DNA of 64,000 nucleotides. Origin: Diplocarpon mali. Its lineage: Eukaryota; Ascomycota; Leotiomycetes; Helotiales; Drepanopezizaceae. Position 1 is the stretch's first letter. Each line of letters begins with the position of its first letter. The notes below the pieces were generated by a model that saw only the letters and a program-made list of their open reading frames with translations, had not been told where the DNA came from and did not search any database. Where the stretch lies: NCBI GenBank assembly GCA_024741835.1, contig JAENRP010000059.1, positions 62,001 through 126,000 of the forward strand, in the 5' to 3' direction. Shown one piece after another: positions 36,362 through 47,922 of the stretch. The translations under genes and the position numbers were made by a program.

Positions 36362-37429
36362 CTATCGAAAGTTAGGATCCCGAGACTTCACCCAGGAGAC
36401 CTGGTCACTCACTGTCAACACATTGTTACTGATGCCTGCGACAACTCCCGTGGCGTTCGTCCCGACGATCTTCGAGTAGCTGTTGGCCACCAGTTGAATG
36501 CCCGACGAAAATCCTTTCCCATCGAACGCGCAATGTCCTCCTCCGTTTGGTGTGTTGTCGACAGTTTGGAGAGCTCCGATTTGATCCGCGGACAGGCCGG
36601 CATCGGTTGCCAACTTCTCGTATGCAGTGATGGATTGCGGAATAGAGCCTTGCAAGAGCTGCAGTTCATCCTTGGTACTTTGGAAGTGAATCTTCATATT
36701 CGCAACCAGATTAGCACTGTCCACAACATCGACCTGAGGAGGCATCGCCCCACAGTTCAGGACCACGCCGGTCTTGTACTGTGCCCCGTAGGCTGGCACA
36801 AAGAAGCCTGACATGAGAAGAGAGCCACCCGAGACTCCAGTAAAGTAGACATTCCCCGAGTCGAAGGCCACATCTTGAGCCATCTGGTTCTGGATGAGCG
36901 AGTTGACGGCAGCGGCGTGTGCAACACCATCTGTCCGCTGAAGACCGCTCCCTCCACCCCAGAACTTTTCTTTGTTCGGTGCCAGAACCACAACACCCAT
37001 GAGGTTGTCTTGCACAGCTTGGTTGGGAAAATCTGTAAACGACTGACCCCCGTCTCCATGCAGTAGCACATTGAGACCCATGGTCCCGTTCCCTGTAGCT
37101 GTACCCCCGGGGACTCCAGATGCCGCAGTAAACTGTGCAGCAGGGCCACTGATCTTGTATCGGATAGCCAGGCCACTGCAGATCTTGTCAGACGTGTTTT
37201 GATGCTGGAAAAGTGCAACCTACTTGATCTGAACCGTTTTATCCAATATCATCGATCCGTCTGTGGCTCGAGTGACGGTAGTCGCGGCGAGAGCTCCAGC
37301 AGCCGCACCGCCGGCTGCTCCGTTGCTGCTCGTCGCAGCATTATCCTTCTTCTTCGGCGCGGACTCGACGGGAAGGGCGAAGACAACAAGAAGAGCGAAC
37401 GAGAGTAGACGAGTCCATGATTCCTGCAT
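36362..37429 (-). CDS. Secreted alpha/beta-hydrolase-like protein
   Basis: Two exons, 37429-37224 and 37175-36362, across a 48-nt intron, give 339 aa. The N-terminus MQESWTRLLSFALLVVFALPVES is a signal peptide, followed by an Ala/Gly/Lys-rich linker. The core resembles an alpha/beta hydrolase: a strand with an HGDGG oxyanion-type motif (NVLLHGDGG), a nucleophile elbow GVSGG with Ser184, and a late GGGHCAF with His283 that could be the catalytic His. Fungal relatives are often misnamed cyclin-like F-box proteins. The likely role is an extracellular or wall-associated esterase, with the substrate unknown. An upstream in-frame Met would extend the frame to 37624, but then the signal peptide would not be N-terminal. 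Confidence 0.8.
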
Positions 37430-39291
37430 TATAAAGTAGAACGTCCAGCGTGAGGATATAGAATGTAGCGATAGTGCATGAAAGAAGATGAAGATGAAGA
37501 TGAGAGGAGAAAGATCAGAAACGCTCCTCGAGCATCGCGCCGTAGGATGGGACGACCATTTAACCTTCATGATAAGCTCCTGGGGACCGACTCGCCTGGA
37601 AGTCTTGAATTTTGAAGCATCCAAGCTTGATCAAACCGCCAAGCTGTTTCTTTTCTCTCGAATCTTTCCTGGGGCAAGGCCGTGCATGAGGGCAGTGGTG
37701 CAGGTTGAACCGTTTGACTTGGCATGGAGCCCGAACAGTTTGGCTTACCACTTGACATACTGACACAACTAGAAGCCCTCATCCTGGAGGGTTCCGGACG
37801 TCAAGAAACCATCGACCGCGGCAATTCGGGTACATAGTCGAAGTCTTGTCGACGGGATGGGGCCTAGGATTTCTTGGTTTAAGGGAAGTGCTTCACAACT
37901 GTCACATGATCCTCCCCCATATCGTGCCAGTGAAGTATAGAATCAATCTCTCTCTCTCTCTGTAGATATCGATTGCTTAGAGACGCCCAACTATGCTTCG
38001 CAACCATGTCCTGAAATCAGTTCGATGGTACTATGGGCCAGGATGGAACTGTATATCGTATCAGTCAGATCCGTCATGTGTACTTGTGTGGTGCGGTCGG
38101 CTGGAGGGCCTTCATTGGATCGCTCAGGAAACTCGCTGAGGTGGAGGAAGATGATTAATTGTATTGTTGTCTAGTGTATCTAAGGTTAGGAGACTTCGGA
38201 AAGAAAAGGAGGTTCCCGTGACTAAGCATAGTCACGTGGAGAGTCTCCAGAATAAGTGGTGACTCCACCCATTCTGCACGACAACTTGTATATGACTACT
38301 CTAAGCATCTTTTCCAGCCCTCTGGGACAATAACATCCTGCGAGGGAATATTGGGACCCTGCTGGTTGGGTTGGGGTGCTTGGTTCGGTATTCCGCAAGA
38401 AGCTTCCTGGCGCAATCGCATAACCGATACTGTTACAATATACAAGGATTGGGCTTATGTAGTCGTACCTTGTATATTACTCCTGCAGCTCCATAGGACA
38501 CAGAATCTACACCTTTAGATTCTGTCAGATACACACATCTAATTCTTACAAGCCCCAGCCATCCGTGATGGACATCTGGATGGCATTTGAGCTCGCTCCT
38601 CCTGGTATATCACGGTACACTATATCCTCATTCTCTTTTTCTCTCATCTCCTATTTTGTTTCTTTTCTAGTTGGTTATTGCTGCTTACCCAACCTCGTGA
38701 TTCCGTAACTCGTTAACTAGCGCCCTGTCTAGCTACCGTACCCCGCCCCCTGTTGAAGCGACCTGGGCCTTTGATAGCAGTGTTTTGATTCTCGGCAATA
38801 CGCGAAATTGGTCATTGGAGCCTCTTGAACCTCTTTTACGCCATGAAGTTTGCGGGCAAATTCTAGTCCGCTTGGGGGCTGAACGGTCAAAACAGCAACC
38901 CTGGCATACTTCGGGACATAGACACTTCACAGACTTGCATCGGATTCCCTTAAGTTACTAGTACGATTTTAATTCAAGGAAGGATATCGCCAAGCCTTCG
39001 AAGATAAACACAAACCAGCTGTCGAGGTTCTACATCTGGGTATCAAGCGGCCAGGTGTCTCCAAGAATCATTCTGTACCAGCGTTCGCTTCTCAAATCAG
39101 AAAAGTACCATGTCCCTAACTCAGTGAGCTATTAGAATCCTTTTCCATCAGACCGAAGCAAAAACGCCTGCTGTATGTCAGCAAGTATTCACCTTTGATG
39201 GAGGTTATAACTCACATCATTCCGAATATGTTCTCGTCTCATACTATAGAATTCCAAGAGATTGTTTAGTCGTCCCTTGCCTGTGAAACCG
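37430..39291. other. Intergenic DNA, nothing recognised
   Basis: Only short chance frames. Contains a TC microsatellite. The part before 39291 is the 3' side of the large minus-strand gene. Confidence 0.5.
37947..37961. repeat. (TC)n microsatellite
   Basis: About seven TC dinucleotides in a row in intergenic DNA. Confidence 0.9.
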
Positions 39292-42200
39292 TTAGAAATA
39301 AGTCGGAGCAAGTTCTAAACCGGAGAATTGCTTGTGGAAAAGCGACTTACACATCGCCGTCAGATGAACTTGGCACTGCACGCACACTCTCAAGGGACAA
39401 TCCACGCATCCATAAATCGCTTGGTTGGTGCATATCATGCAATTGCCGTAACGTTTATCACGGACCACCTGGTCTGTAGCCACTCTGCCAATTTGGAGTG
39501 CCACTTTGTCATGACCTAAAGCTCCTCCACCGGGGACTTCCGACAATAGTACGAATTTTATGTGACGAAGGTGATTCATGACATCAGATTTTGCAATAAA
39601 ACAGTCTGAGCAGATTTTAGCCTTGGTGAAATCAACCTGGCGCCAAGGGGATCCGCGACAGAAGCCAGGTCCTCTGAAAGAAGGGGGCTGTTGCCGGGTA
39701 ATGGGTCGGGGAGCTGGAGCATGTCCGTCCATATTAGAATTGACGGAGGATCCGGGCAAGCTATTTCCACACATGTAATTCTCTCGTTGCGGGAATTGGA
39801 CGCCGGCCAGCCGCTTTCCTGGCGGGGTTCTCGACACGGTGGGATATTTTGACTGCTGGGTCTTGTTGGAGTCTGAATCACTTGGTGGGGGAAAACCAGC
39901 TGCATGGTTTCCGGAAGAAGTTCCAGATGATATGTCCATTACTGCTGAAGACATGCCGTACTTTCGCACATCCGCAGAACCTGAAGCTGCAGCGTTCAGG
40001 GAGGACGGAATAGCAGCGAAGCCCATAATCTCCGCAACCTCAATGCCATTTGGAGTGACGACGCGATCCGATTTTCGAATGTAGTCGTTAGTGGCGACCA
40101 TCGAAACTCCATCTGGTCTTCTGAATTGCTTGAAACCGGACATCATCGGCTGACTGTGCGACGGCATGCCTCCTTTCCACGAGGTTTGCATTGCCTGGCT
40201 CATGCCCAGATTCCGGGAACTGATAGGAGGTTGGCTCAGCGGCGATGGACCAGGCCCACTCGCACTGCGAATTCCTCCACTGGCGAGATATGGTGGATTG
40301 CTCTGCCACTGAACGGGTGTCTTAGGAGGGTACCCAGGAACGGTAGTCTTTCGCACGATCTGTGACGGAGTTTTCGGCGCCTGTTTATGAGCACGCTCAT
40401 CGCGATAATGCTTGATGATACTTACTCTATCTACTTTCCCCATCTCCTTCAAGGCCTGTGCGTGGAAATCAAGCTCATTACCTAGTTCCTTCAATGGTGG
40501 CTCAGCCAATCTTGTCGCCAAATTATTGTGGATGGCCCATGCCTCTGTGCTCATATCGTGAGGTAACTTGTAAATTGTCTGCCACAAACTGGCGGCCGAC
40601 ATGGTTGTGTTGTGACACTCCTTACAGAATCCTAGTGATGCTTCTACAGGAAGCCAAAATCGGGAATCTGATAAGCCAAATGCGCATTCGTAGTCGCAGA
40701 AGGAGCAGCCGTTTATACGATTCTGCCCACCACGGGTGGACAAGCTTGAGTCAGGTTTTTTTGCCCTGATCTGTTCCATCATTTCCAGAGCAAGAAGCTG
40801 GGAGAAGTGTTGCCTGTACTGGGCAGGCCTGAATGCTTCTTGCCAATCTGCTTTTCTCGCATTCTGTTGGCTTTTGGCACTATTGTAGGACTTCAGAGTT
40901 TGGACCACAGTGTCGCAAAGGCGCATCTCACAATCTTCCTCACTCGTACGTTCAAATTGCAAGTTGAATGATTGGTACCGAGGCTCCAACAACGCTAAAG
41001 CACGTCCTGGAGGATCTTGATCTAGTTCCATGGCAAGAATCTCTTGTTGAAGTGCAATGCGACCGCTGTTGTGTCTGGGATTCAAGTGCGTGGCATTTTG
41101 CAGATAGCCATTACATTGTAATTGTGCCGGGTCGACCGTCCCAAAACTATAGACTATCTCCTTGGACAGGCTGTTTTTGAATTGAGAAGGGTGGTTACCG
41201 GCAGCACGAAGTCGGTCATTTAATCCAGGCCCTAACAATGCGAGAATACGGCTCAAGTTTTGATTCAACCCATCCTGAGATTGAGTGTTTGGTAGAAAAG
41301 GATGGTCCGCAGGCAGAATAGTAACAGTGGGTTCTGACAGCGAGGCATTAGCAGTCATTTTCTCTTTTTCAATCGCGGTGAAATTACCTAATGGTCGCTT
41401 CAGAGAGAAATTACGCTTTGCGCTCGAAGTGCTGGCGTTGGCGATTCCTCCAGACAAGGATTTCTGCTGCCTGTCATTGACAGTACTAGGCACCGCAGGA
41501 TCCGGATGCGTGGAGGCTTTATGTTCACTTGCAGAAGCAGAAGCCTGGCCTCTGCGCCCTCCCTCTTCATATTGGGAGTCACTCCGCCAATCTTCTGGAT
41601 AGAATCGATTGTGGTCGGGAGAAAAAAGGGCTGGAGGATCGTTGGCGAAACAGTAGGCTCGGAACAAATCTGAAGGAATGTCTTGCTGTCTATCATCGGA
41701 AGGTTGTGATGTCGATGACGGTATGGTGGTATTGTTCCGGTTATTGCCAGGATATCTAGGAGGAGTATAGCTGCTATGTGGCCGATTCGGTTGGTTGGGA
41801 GCATATCTTGGGTACTGTAGTAGCGGAGATACAGTCTCTTGACCAAAGCGAGGGGGTTGTTGCGCTTGTACGCCTCTCTTGGATTGAGGACCGCGGAATC
41901 TAGTGATCTCCTGTATATTAGTGTCCAGTTGGGCTTGAGAGTGTGGTCGAGATAAAAACCGCGGCCGAGGAAGCGATGGCTGATACTCAGACTGAGAATT
42001 AAATCCTGAGTTGAGAGGTCGAGGAATTTGCAGCATGGAAGACATCGCTGGAATAGGCATCCCATATCGTAGGTTTCCGTTTATACCAACTGTTTGAGCA
42101 GCAGAAAAGCCCTTTGAGTTATGGTCTGTATTGAGGTCTTTATTGATATTACTCTGAGCTATCGAACTGTCAGTGGCAGAAGCAGTCTCAAGAGAACTGA

Positions 42201-42729
42201 CAGATCTGATGGCACTTTCATATAGGCTAGTGACCATTTCAGCCTCCAAGCAGATGACTGCTCTGTCTAATGCTCCACTTCTGTAGGCCTGTTGTTGGGT
42301 TGTTCTTTCATACCAATCCACGTTCTGTCCCGGTCGAATAAGAGGTGGTCGGTTTTCTTGTCTCAAAGGACCTGGTAGAAATGAACTATGTTGGGCGGCA
42401 GACTGATGACTTGCTGCAGCTACATTGGTGACCTGTGGTAGTGGAATGGTTGGAGGTTGCATGGACAATTTGCCATTGACGAAGTGCAAAGGTGACATCA
42501 GCTGTGATGCTAGACCATCACTTTCGAGCTTGAAATCAACTGTGTAAGAAGATGTATCAGTCCTGGGCATATTTTCCTGAGCTGATGGCTGTTTTCGAGA
42601 AGCAGGTCTCTCCTTTTCCTCTTCTAGCTCTAGCTCCTGATCCTGGATTTCGACCTCTGGGCCTGCCACAACTGCCAACCTCTTGGTATTCATTTCCATA
42701 TCCTTTGCGGCCTTACGCTTTGGCGCCAT
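39292..42729 (-). CDS. Large unknown protein with two Cys-rich modules
   Basis: A single 1145-aa exon starting MAPKRKAAKDMEMNTKRLA, a basic nuclear-localisation-like start; an upstream in-frame Met at 42870 would add 47 residues that look like leader. The first ~650 residues are Gln/Ser/Pro/Asn-rich and low in pattern, probably disordered. A first Cys-rich module begins near residue 672 (CSFCDYEC ... FCKECHN), and a second fills the last ~105 residues (ICSDCF ... CMICTN ... CVDCPLRVCVQCQVH), with paired CxxC units that suggest zinc binding. Neither module matches a RING, PHD or LIM finger exactly by eye. A nuclear, nucleic-acid or chromatin role is plausible inference. The intact 3.4-kb frame argues strongly that it is real. 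Confidence 0.85.
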   Translation of the reverse strand: MAPKRKAAKDMEMNTKRLAVVAGPEVEIQDQELELEEEKERPASRKQPSAQENMPRTDTSSYTVDFKLESDGLASQLMSPLHFVNGKLSMQPPTIPLPQVTNVAAASHQSAAQHSSFLPGPLRQENRPPLIRPGQNVDWYERTTQQQAYRSGALDRAVICLEAEMVTSLYESAIRSVSSLETASATDSSIAQSNINKDLNTDHNSKGFSAAQTVGINGNLRYGMPIPAMSSMLQIPRPLNSGFNSQSEYQPSLPRPRFLSRPHSQAQLDTNIQEITRFRGPQSKRGVQAQQPPRFGQETVSPLLQYPRYAPNQPNRPHSSYTPPRYPGNNRNNTTIPSSTSQPSDDRQQDIPSDLFRAYCFANDPPALFSPDHNRFYPEDWRSDSQYEEGGRRGQASASASEHKASTHPDPAVPSTVNDRQQKSLSGGIANASTSSAKRNFSLKRPLGNFTAIEKEKMTANASLSEPTVTILPADHPFLPNTQSQDGLNQNLSRILALLGPGLNDRLRAAGNHPSQFKNSLSKEIVYSFGTVDPAQLQCNGYLQNATHLNPRHNSGRIALQQEILAMELDQDPPGRALALLEPRYQSFNLQFERTSEEDCEMRLCDTVVQTLKSYNSAKSQQNARKADWQEAFRPAQYRQHFSQLLALEMMEQIRAKKPDSSLSTRGGQNRINGCSFCDYECAFGLSDSRFWLPVEASLGFCKECHNTTMSAASLWQTIYKLPHDMSTEAWAIHNNLATRLAEPPLKELGNELDFHAQALKEMGKVDRVSIIKHYRDERAHKQAPKTPSQIVRKTTVPGYPPKTPVQWQSNPPYLASGGIRSASGPGPSPLSQPPISSRNLGMSQAMQTSWKGGMPSHSQPMMSGFKQFRRPDGVSMVATNDYIRKSDRVVTPNGIEVAEIMGFAAIPSSLNAAASGSADVRKYGMSSAVMDISSGTSSGNHAAGFPPPSDSDSNKTQQSKYPTVSRTPPGKRLAGVQFPQRENYMCGNSLPGSSVNSNMDGHAPAPRPITRQQPPSFRGPGFCRGSPWRQVDFTKAKICSDCFIAKSDVMNHLRHIKFVLLSEVPGGGALGHDKVALQIGRVATDQVVRDKRYGNCMICTNQAIYGCVDCPLRVCVQCQVHLTAMCKSLFHKQFSGLELAPTYF

Positions 42730-43474
42730 TGTCAACAATTCTTTTGGTTTCAAGACTTGCAATGTCTTACTTAATAAGGGAAGCTCAGACTCATGACTTG
42801 ATCTGTTTTCATGTATGGTGAGAAGAAGCAACCACTTTACCACATGGGTAGAGTCTAAGCACAATGTCAATTATGGACCCCGCTATCAGGAAGAAGAGAG
42901 CGATATACTTTCAATGCAGATAATTGAGGCGCTGTGCAGAGTATTTTGTCGCGATTGACCAAGAAATCTGTGGAAGTTGTTGTGAAGAAGTTGTCGATAT
43001 GGAAAGGAGATCAACCAAAGCAGCAAGGTTGGGTTGCAAAGACGCGCACTCCAGAAGATTAGACGCCAAAGAAGACACGATCATAGAAGAAGCGCTGTTG
43101 CTGTACTGAGAGTAGTTGGAGTGTTTGGTAGGAAGGTGTTGTTCGAGGTGTTGTGTTGTGTTAAGTTGTTTGGGGCAGATTGAATAAACAAGCGGCGAGC
43201 GGCGAGTGGACCAAATGTAAACAACTACCCAATCTAAATCCACGTTTAAATAAAGTCATTTCTTGTTAATAAACATTTATTGACTGGTATCAAAGAACTT
43301 TAGCAGGTAGTAATAGATCCAAAATACCATGCGAAGCACAAGCACATAGAGAAAGGGATAAGATCAATGTGCTCTTTCTATTCTGTCACTATGAAGACGC
43401 TATGGGTATACTATTACTATTCAAACGAAACTCATCAATGCCCGTATGTTATCTTATTCATCGCAGAATATTAG
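42730..43474. other. Promoter of the 1145-aa protein gene and 3' side of the glycosyltransferase gene
   Basis: A 745-base AT-rich gap. A 110-codon minus-strand frame at 42911-43243 shows no protein pattern and is probably leader. Confidence 0.5.
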
Positions 43475-46400
43475 TTAATGACCTAGCCCTGAAGCCTGGG
43501 TATCCTCGATGCTCTTCATACTCTCTTCAATCGCCTGTATCAAGGCGTCTTCATCTGCCTTGCTCATTGATTCATCAGCTCCATTACGCGCCTGTGACAC
43601 CTTTTTTCTCTCGACCTCGATAGGCTTCTTATGTTCTTCTTCCAGGAGACTCTGCTTTTTGACGTACTCCAAGACTATTTTTTCCTCCGTCTTAGCTTTG
43701 GCCGAGTCGTCCTTACTCTTCTCCAAAGCATGTTTTAAATCGTCATCTTCATCGCCGTGTGAAGACTCATACTTGGACCTCTGAATAGCAAGCTCGACTT
43801 CCTCATCATCGTCGGTGTCAATATCGTTGCCTGGCCCTAGTAGGGCTGGAAACTTATATTGCGATAAACTAGCTTGGATCGCTTTTTCTAGGGAAGCTTG
43901 GTGCTCGGCCTCCTCGCCCGACATTGCAAATACATGGCTCACCTCGCCCTCTGTATTAGTGCCTGACCTATTAGCAGAATTCATACTGGCTTTGATCGCA
44001 CGATCGAGGGCCTCTTGGTTTGTCAGCGCTGAGCCCTGAGCGCTTTGCAGTTCTCGAACACTGGCACGAATTGCTCGCTCAATCATCATATCCTCCTCGA
44101 TGTTACCGAGAGATGTCGTGGCGACTGAGGAATGAATATCATGCTCGAATTGCGCTTTTTGTTCGGCACTAGGTTCCTGAATGACCATTGGCGAGTTTTG
44201 AATAGTGCGAGGCTTGTGACTGTGGGCTACATCGCGGCGACAGAAATGGCAGTCATGATGGCCGATCTCTTCATTTTCTTTTATACGACGTGCTTTGCGG
44301 TCTTCGTGCAGCTTCTTTCTTTCATCGAATGACAAATGCCTGGTCTGCATGAATCCTTTGGGAGTCAAACGGCCCGACTCTTGGCCATCATGCATCCCTG
44401 ATTCCTGCAGCTTCATCTTCTGGCTTTGGTATTCGTCTTTGTGCTCGCGCCATTGGTTTATGATTTCGAATCGCTCCGCAGGTGTAGATAATTTGGCATC
44501 TTCGTAGCCCTGTGCAGTACGTGCAGATATAATATAGTTGAGCACACTCGTTCCAAACATTTTTCTGACTTCCTTGTGAATACCCATGAACGTGTAGCCT
44601 GGTATTCCCCAAACAGCTGTCACTGTGAGTCAAATAGAACCGAGAAAGGAGTATTTTTAGAAATAATACCTGCACCGGGTTTGAGAATAAGCCCTCCGAT
44701 CCCCTTCCCGATCCCCTTGATCAGCCCCGCGGCACCCTCTTTCTCTGCGCCTCGAAGGGGCTGAGTGATCAAGCCTGTGATACCATCAAACATTCCATAC
44801 CCAAATTCCTGTTCCATGTTAGCATACCACTATGAAATAGAATCAGAAATACCTTTCCGGCAGCCTTGAGTCCACTCTGAAAGTCAGTAACTCTTTCTTG
44901 AGGACGAACAGTGTCGTCCCCATAGAGCTTTGGTGCATTATGAAAGCCGCGGGCAATTCCCAATGTAAAATCCATGGGCGATTTAAGACCAGCACCTACA
45001 ATTCGAGAAACTCCCTTGCCAGCTCGGGTTGCGTTCTCAATTGTCAGCTTGCTGGGATCAAAGTCCTCTGTCAGTCTACGACGATGGCCCAATGGCGAGC
45101 CACTGCGAGATCTGGCGTCACAATCTTTGGAGTCTGAACTTGAAAAGGAGCAGCGATCCCTGGATGAAGACCGAGAGCTAGGACTTTTGAGCGTTCCCCG
45201 AAGAGCTTCCTTCAAGGAGCTGCTACCTACGGATCCTATAGTAGATAAGGCTGTCTCAGTGGCTGACGTATTGATGGAAGACCTCGCTACACTTTCGTGC
45301 GAGGTCTTCGGAGTAGTAATCGAGGTAGAACCAAGCCGGGGGTGTTCATTACCAGTCCGCAACCCTTGCAGGCCTTGCATGTTAAGATCCACCTGTATTT
45401 GGGAACGCGGGCCGGTTGCAGATTCCGGTATAGATGCTGATGGCGTGTCATCACCGAAATTGTGGGCTTGTATTGTCTTTGCAATTGCTGATTCTACCAG
45501 CTCTACTCGCTTCATGTTCGCCTTCTTGACAGTTCGGAAGATTTCAATTGGGAAGTCTGCGACGCCCATACCGAGACTGGCAATAGTTCCAAGCAGAGCC
45601 GACGCACCTCCAGAAATAGGATCCCAAGGTCCTTCTTCTGTCTCGTACTCTCGAGGGCGGTAGCTTGATTTGTCAGTCACACTCGAAGATGAATTGATGG
45701 ATTCATCTTACAGCTTCAAGTCCCTAAAGTCCACAAGTCCTTTGTTCGCGAGGACATTAGCAGCCAATGCACTGAGTCGCGTCTGCGTACGCTTTAATCG
45801 CCACACAGCAACTCTGCTGGGAGCTAGAGAGCATCGTAGATGGTCAACATCCAGCATGTCATGAAAGCTCTTTGCACCAGTCTCGCAACCCATTTCCTCG
45901 TGGATCTTTGCCCCAAGTTCTTTCGCTCTTTCCAGTTTTTCAGGTCTCAGTGATTCCGTAATTGCCGCAGCTAAATTATCAGACGTAAGTTGTTTGTTTG
46001 GGATAGGCACTGGTCCTGCCCCAGCACGCGACACCATGGCGCCCCAGAAAGGTTGATCGCCGAAAAATGGGACAACCACAGTCGGCTTGCCAGTGGCAAT
46101 ACCAGCAGCGGTCGTTCCAGCACCTCCATGATGTACTACACAAGAAACGTGATGAAACAGCCAATCATGAGGAACGTTGCCAAGCATAAACACTCCTTCT
46201 GGTATTCCCAAAGCATCAGCTCCCAGGCCGCCCCAGCCTTTTGATACCAGAGCTCTAACACCAGCTGTCTTTACGGCGTCGAATATAATTTTAGTCATAG
46301 CATCCGGCTCGTCAACTACGATCGACCCAAAACCAATATAAACAGGCGATGGACCAGCAGCAAGGAAGGCAGCGAGTTCAGGCTCGGGAGTATATGAAGA

Positions 46401-47922
46401 AGCTAGAGACAAGAAGTAGAATCCCGATATGGATATATGCTGGCCCCAATCTTTCGGTTTTGGGATAAGTGCCGGCGACCTAAGACGTGTCAATGAGCCG
46501 CCAGTAACAAATGATATAGTGATACAACCCACCAGCAATATGTGTACGGCACGCGGAGACGGCTCAACATTCCCGGAGCCCATATCAAACTGATCGGGTC
46601 GAGTCCTAGAGCACGCTCTCTAAAGCGGTTGATGATATCCCCAAGTCCTTGCCATGTCATCATTTCTACTAAAGCATACGAAATGAAATTCGTCATATTC
46701 ACATCTGCGTTGGAGGATTGAATATTGGCGAGAGGATGAGGAAACTGTTGTGTTGGGGACCAGGGCATTCTGAAACAATAGTCAGCAAGCACAACTATTC
46801 GAAGCAGATGAGGTCGTACGTGAACATCATATGGAGAGGGATTCCCATCTTCTCCGCAATGTGTATATGGGCGAAGCTCGGTGGATTGGCAATAATGGCG
46901 TCGGCGATAAAAGGCCGATCGATTGGGTTTGATTCCATATTAATACCGGCATCAAATCCGAAATTACCTGTGCTAGATGATGTTTTGAGAGGTGCCCCAA
47001 GACCATTTCCAGCCTCGATACACGACCTCCAACAGCCCAAGACAATTTCTTCCATTCCCTTTCTTCTCTTGCCGACATCACCACTTTTGAGTGACTCAAA
47101 TCCGGGCATCAGCCCTGGATTCTTAACCATGAAAGCCATAAGTTCAGATGGATCGCCTCCAATACTGAAGAATTCGAGTCCATTTTCCTCGACGAATAAC
47201 TTGAAGGTAGGATGTGTTGCCAAACGAACTCGGTGACCGTATGTCGCCTTCAAGGCCTTACCTAATGCTACAAATGGCTGTACATCTCCTCTAGACCCTA
47301 CCACATGCATGACAACATTAAGTTTTGGGGGTGGTATTTGGCCAGGCAGCCCTCCAAGTGCGACTGGAATATATCCAGGTGGTAAGGGATGTTCCTTTTC
47401 ATGGGCAACCAACGATAACTGGTTGCGCAACGCTGGAACAAGGAGGTCTGACAATTTCCGTGTCTTCTGGTTAATATTGATGTTCACCCGACCGTCGTCT
47501 GTGACCTTTGCTTTTGTATCGAATCCATCCTGACTAAGTTGCAACTGGCCATGTTTCGCGCCATATGCAGGCGGGACCTCGGCCGACTGGTTGTCAGAAA
47601 GTATGTTTGCGACTTGGAGGTGGTCTGATCTGTGAGATTTAATCAACAATCTTTTTCCGCGTTATTAAATGCCAGGAACCTACTTTTGGAGTCTTTCGCT
47701 TCCGTTTGAACGAACACTGCGGGTACTGGACTGGGTGCCGGACTGGGCACCGGATCTCGAGAAATTCGGCCTATGGATCCTCGATGCCAACCTCGATACT
47801 GACTCTGGTTCGTCATCCTCGAGGTTCCCGACAATAGCAGCTTCTGCTTGTGCAATTATAGATTTTGGAATCGCACCATCTGCATCCTGGATATCGACTT
47901 CTTTGCCTACGTTTGTCGGCAT
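43475..47922 (-). CDS. Glycosyltransferase 28 (sterol glucosyltransferase-like) fused to a glycine-rich and multi-UIM tail
   Basis: Seven exons, 47922-47684, 47629-46820, 46769-46533, 46479-45712, 45663-44853, 44808-44670 and 44622-43475, join in frame to 1383 aa; all six introns are 44-54 nt. After a ~150-residue Ser/Arg-rich start, a GT28-type N-domain begins at [23 protein letters not shown]. The UDP-sugar-binding C-domain contains VYIGFGSIV and the family signature [21 protein letters not shown] plus [10 protein letters not shown]. From about residue 690 two Gly-rich segments ([40 protein letters not shown] with [13 protein letters not shown]) resemble the VPS13/ATG2 C-terminal pattern. 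Residues ~1177-1373 contain six UIM-like helices of the form AIxxS. Yeast Atg26 instead carries GRAM and PH domains; none is seen here. The likely activity is sugar transfer from UDP-glucose to a lipid or sterol. Confidence 0.88.
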
